In this document: one piece after another, positions 63,435 to 64,000 of the stretch
How positions within the stretch are numbered: the first letter of the stretch is position 1
Layout of the letters: every line of letters starts with the position of its first letter
NCBI GenBank assembly: GCA_905221605.1
Contig: CAJNDS010001602.1
Span: 476,501-540,500 of the forward strand
Length of the DNA: 64,000 nt
Reading direction: 5' to 3'
Source: Symbiodinium natans
Taxonomy: Eukaryota > Sar > Dinophyceae > Suessiales > Symbiodiniaceae
Made by a program: the position numbers and the translations under genes
The notes under the pieces: model-generated
What the model saw: the letters and a program-made list of their open reading frames with translations, nothing else
Databases searched by the model: none
Told to the model about the DNA's origin: nothing

Positions 63435-64000
63435 GTCGGCCCAGAGAGCTCTCCAACTACAGAGGAGCCGCACGAGATCCGCACACTTCCTCCCCTTCCC
63501 CCCCCCCCTCCGTTGCCCCTTCCCGGACCTTCGCCGCATTTCGCTTTCTGCTTTCTTCTGCACATAAGAATTGAACAGACACGACCCTCGCAGAAAAGAG
63601 GTTTCTTTTGTGGTTTTTTCCTTTCTCTCTCTCATTCACTCCGATTGCTCAGTTTGCCCGAATCTCTCTCTCTCTCTCTTTCCCTCCCTCCCTTCTCAAT
63701 TGGTTTTCCCGAAAGCCTGGTGAGGGCTTTTCAGCTACATATGTCATGAACTGCATTGCATTCCAGTTTCATGTTTGTACGTTTTATTTTTTTCATTTCC
63801 CAAGTATGCGCTTCATGCTTGAACCCTTCTTATTCATCGCTGTTACACCCTGCTAGCAGCGTCACTGACGTCTTTGCGCTCTCCCGGAGACTTGTTCATT
63901 GCTTTGACTGTATGACAATGCTCCTGGGGTAGCTGTATGATCTTGTTCAATGGAACATTAGCGTCAGATTTGACAAAATACATCTAAGTACACTACGTTC
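63435..64000. other. No exon recognised; presumed dynein intron
   Basis: Pyrimidine-rich stretch with C runs (63498-63509) and CT repeats (63625-63690). I find no match to the next AAA5 segment in any plus-strand frame, so the next exon probably lies beyond the window. Confidence 0.5.

Overview
The window looks like nuclear DNA of a dinoflagellate, most likely a symbiodiniacean or close relative. This is inferred from four things read in the sequence. Genes are cut into many very short exons, about 21-130 nt. Most introns end in AG followed by G in the exon. Many introns start with GC or GA instead of GT. A block of telomere-like TTTAGGG repeats is also present. There is no bacterial-style gene density, no ribosome-binding sites, no operons and no CRISPR array. 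Almost every long open frame is a by-product of GC-rich or simple-sequence DNA, so genes had to be read by joining small exons by phase and protein similarity.

Layout. 1-2.8 kb: nothing recognised apart from one weak ORF. 2.8-4.6 kb: ankyrin-repeat gene, plus strand. 4.6-13.8 kb: degenerate repeats, a segmental duplication and unresolved ORFs. 13.8-16.1 kb: unidentified plus-strand gene with two Cys-cluster exons. 16.1-20.5 kb: scattered candidate exons and microsatellites. 20.6-22.2 kb: telomere-like satellite. 22.5-23.0 kb: first copy of a poly-G dispersed element. 23.5-24.0 kb: minus-strand candidate exon. 26.0-29.8 kb: charged coiled-coil gene, plus strand. 32.4 kb: another copy of the dispersed element. 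37.1-38.2 kb: gene with a Mei2-type RNA-recognition domain. 42.7-47.6 kb: repeats, an Ala/Asp/Glu-rich pair of exons and a 0.6 kb CA repeat. 47.6-63.4 kb: about 54 exons of an axonemal-type dynein heavy chain, running from the AAA3 Walker A motif through AAA4, the stalk and microtubule-binding domain into AAA5. It continues past the window end, and its 5' part is not recognisable upstream.

All recognised genes lie on the plus strand, which fits the one-directional gene blocks known in dinoflagellates. They do not form a pathway: motility motor, RNA-binding protein, ankyrin scaffold and coiled-coil protein. The most unusual features are the splice-site usage, the abundance of short tandem arrays whose unit is 9 or 10 bp, and a dispersed element built from a hairpin end and long G runs. 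Exon edges were inferred by eye; no alignment or transcript was available.
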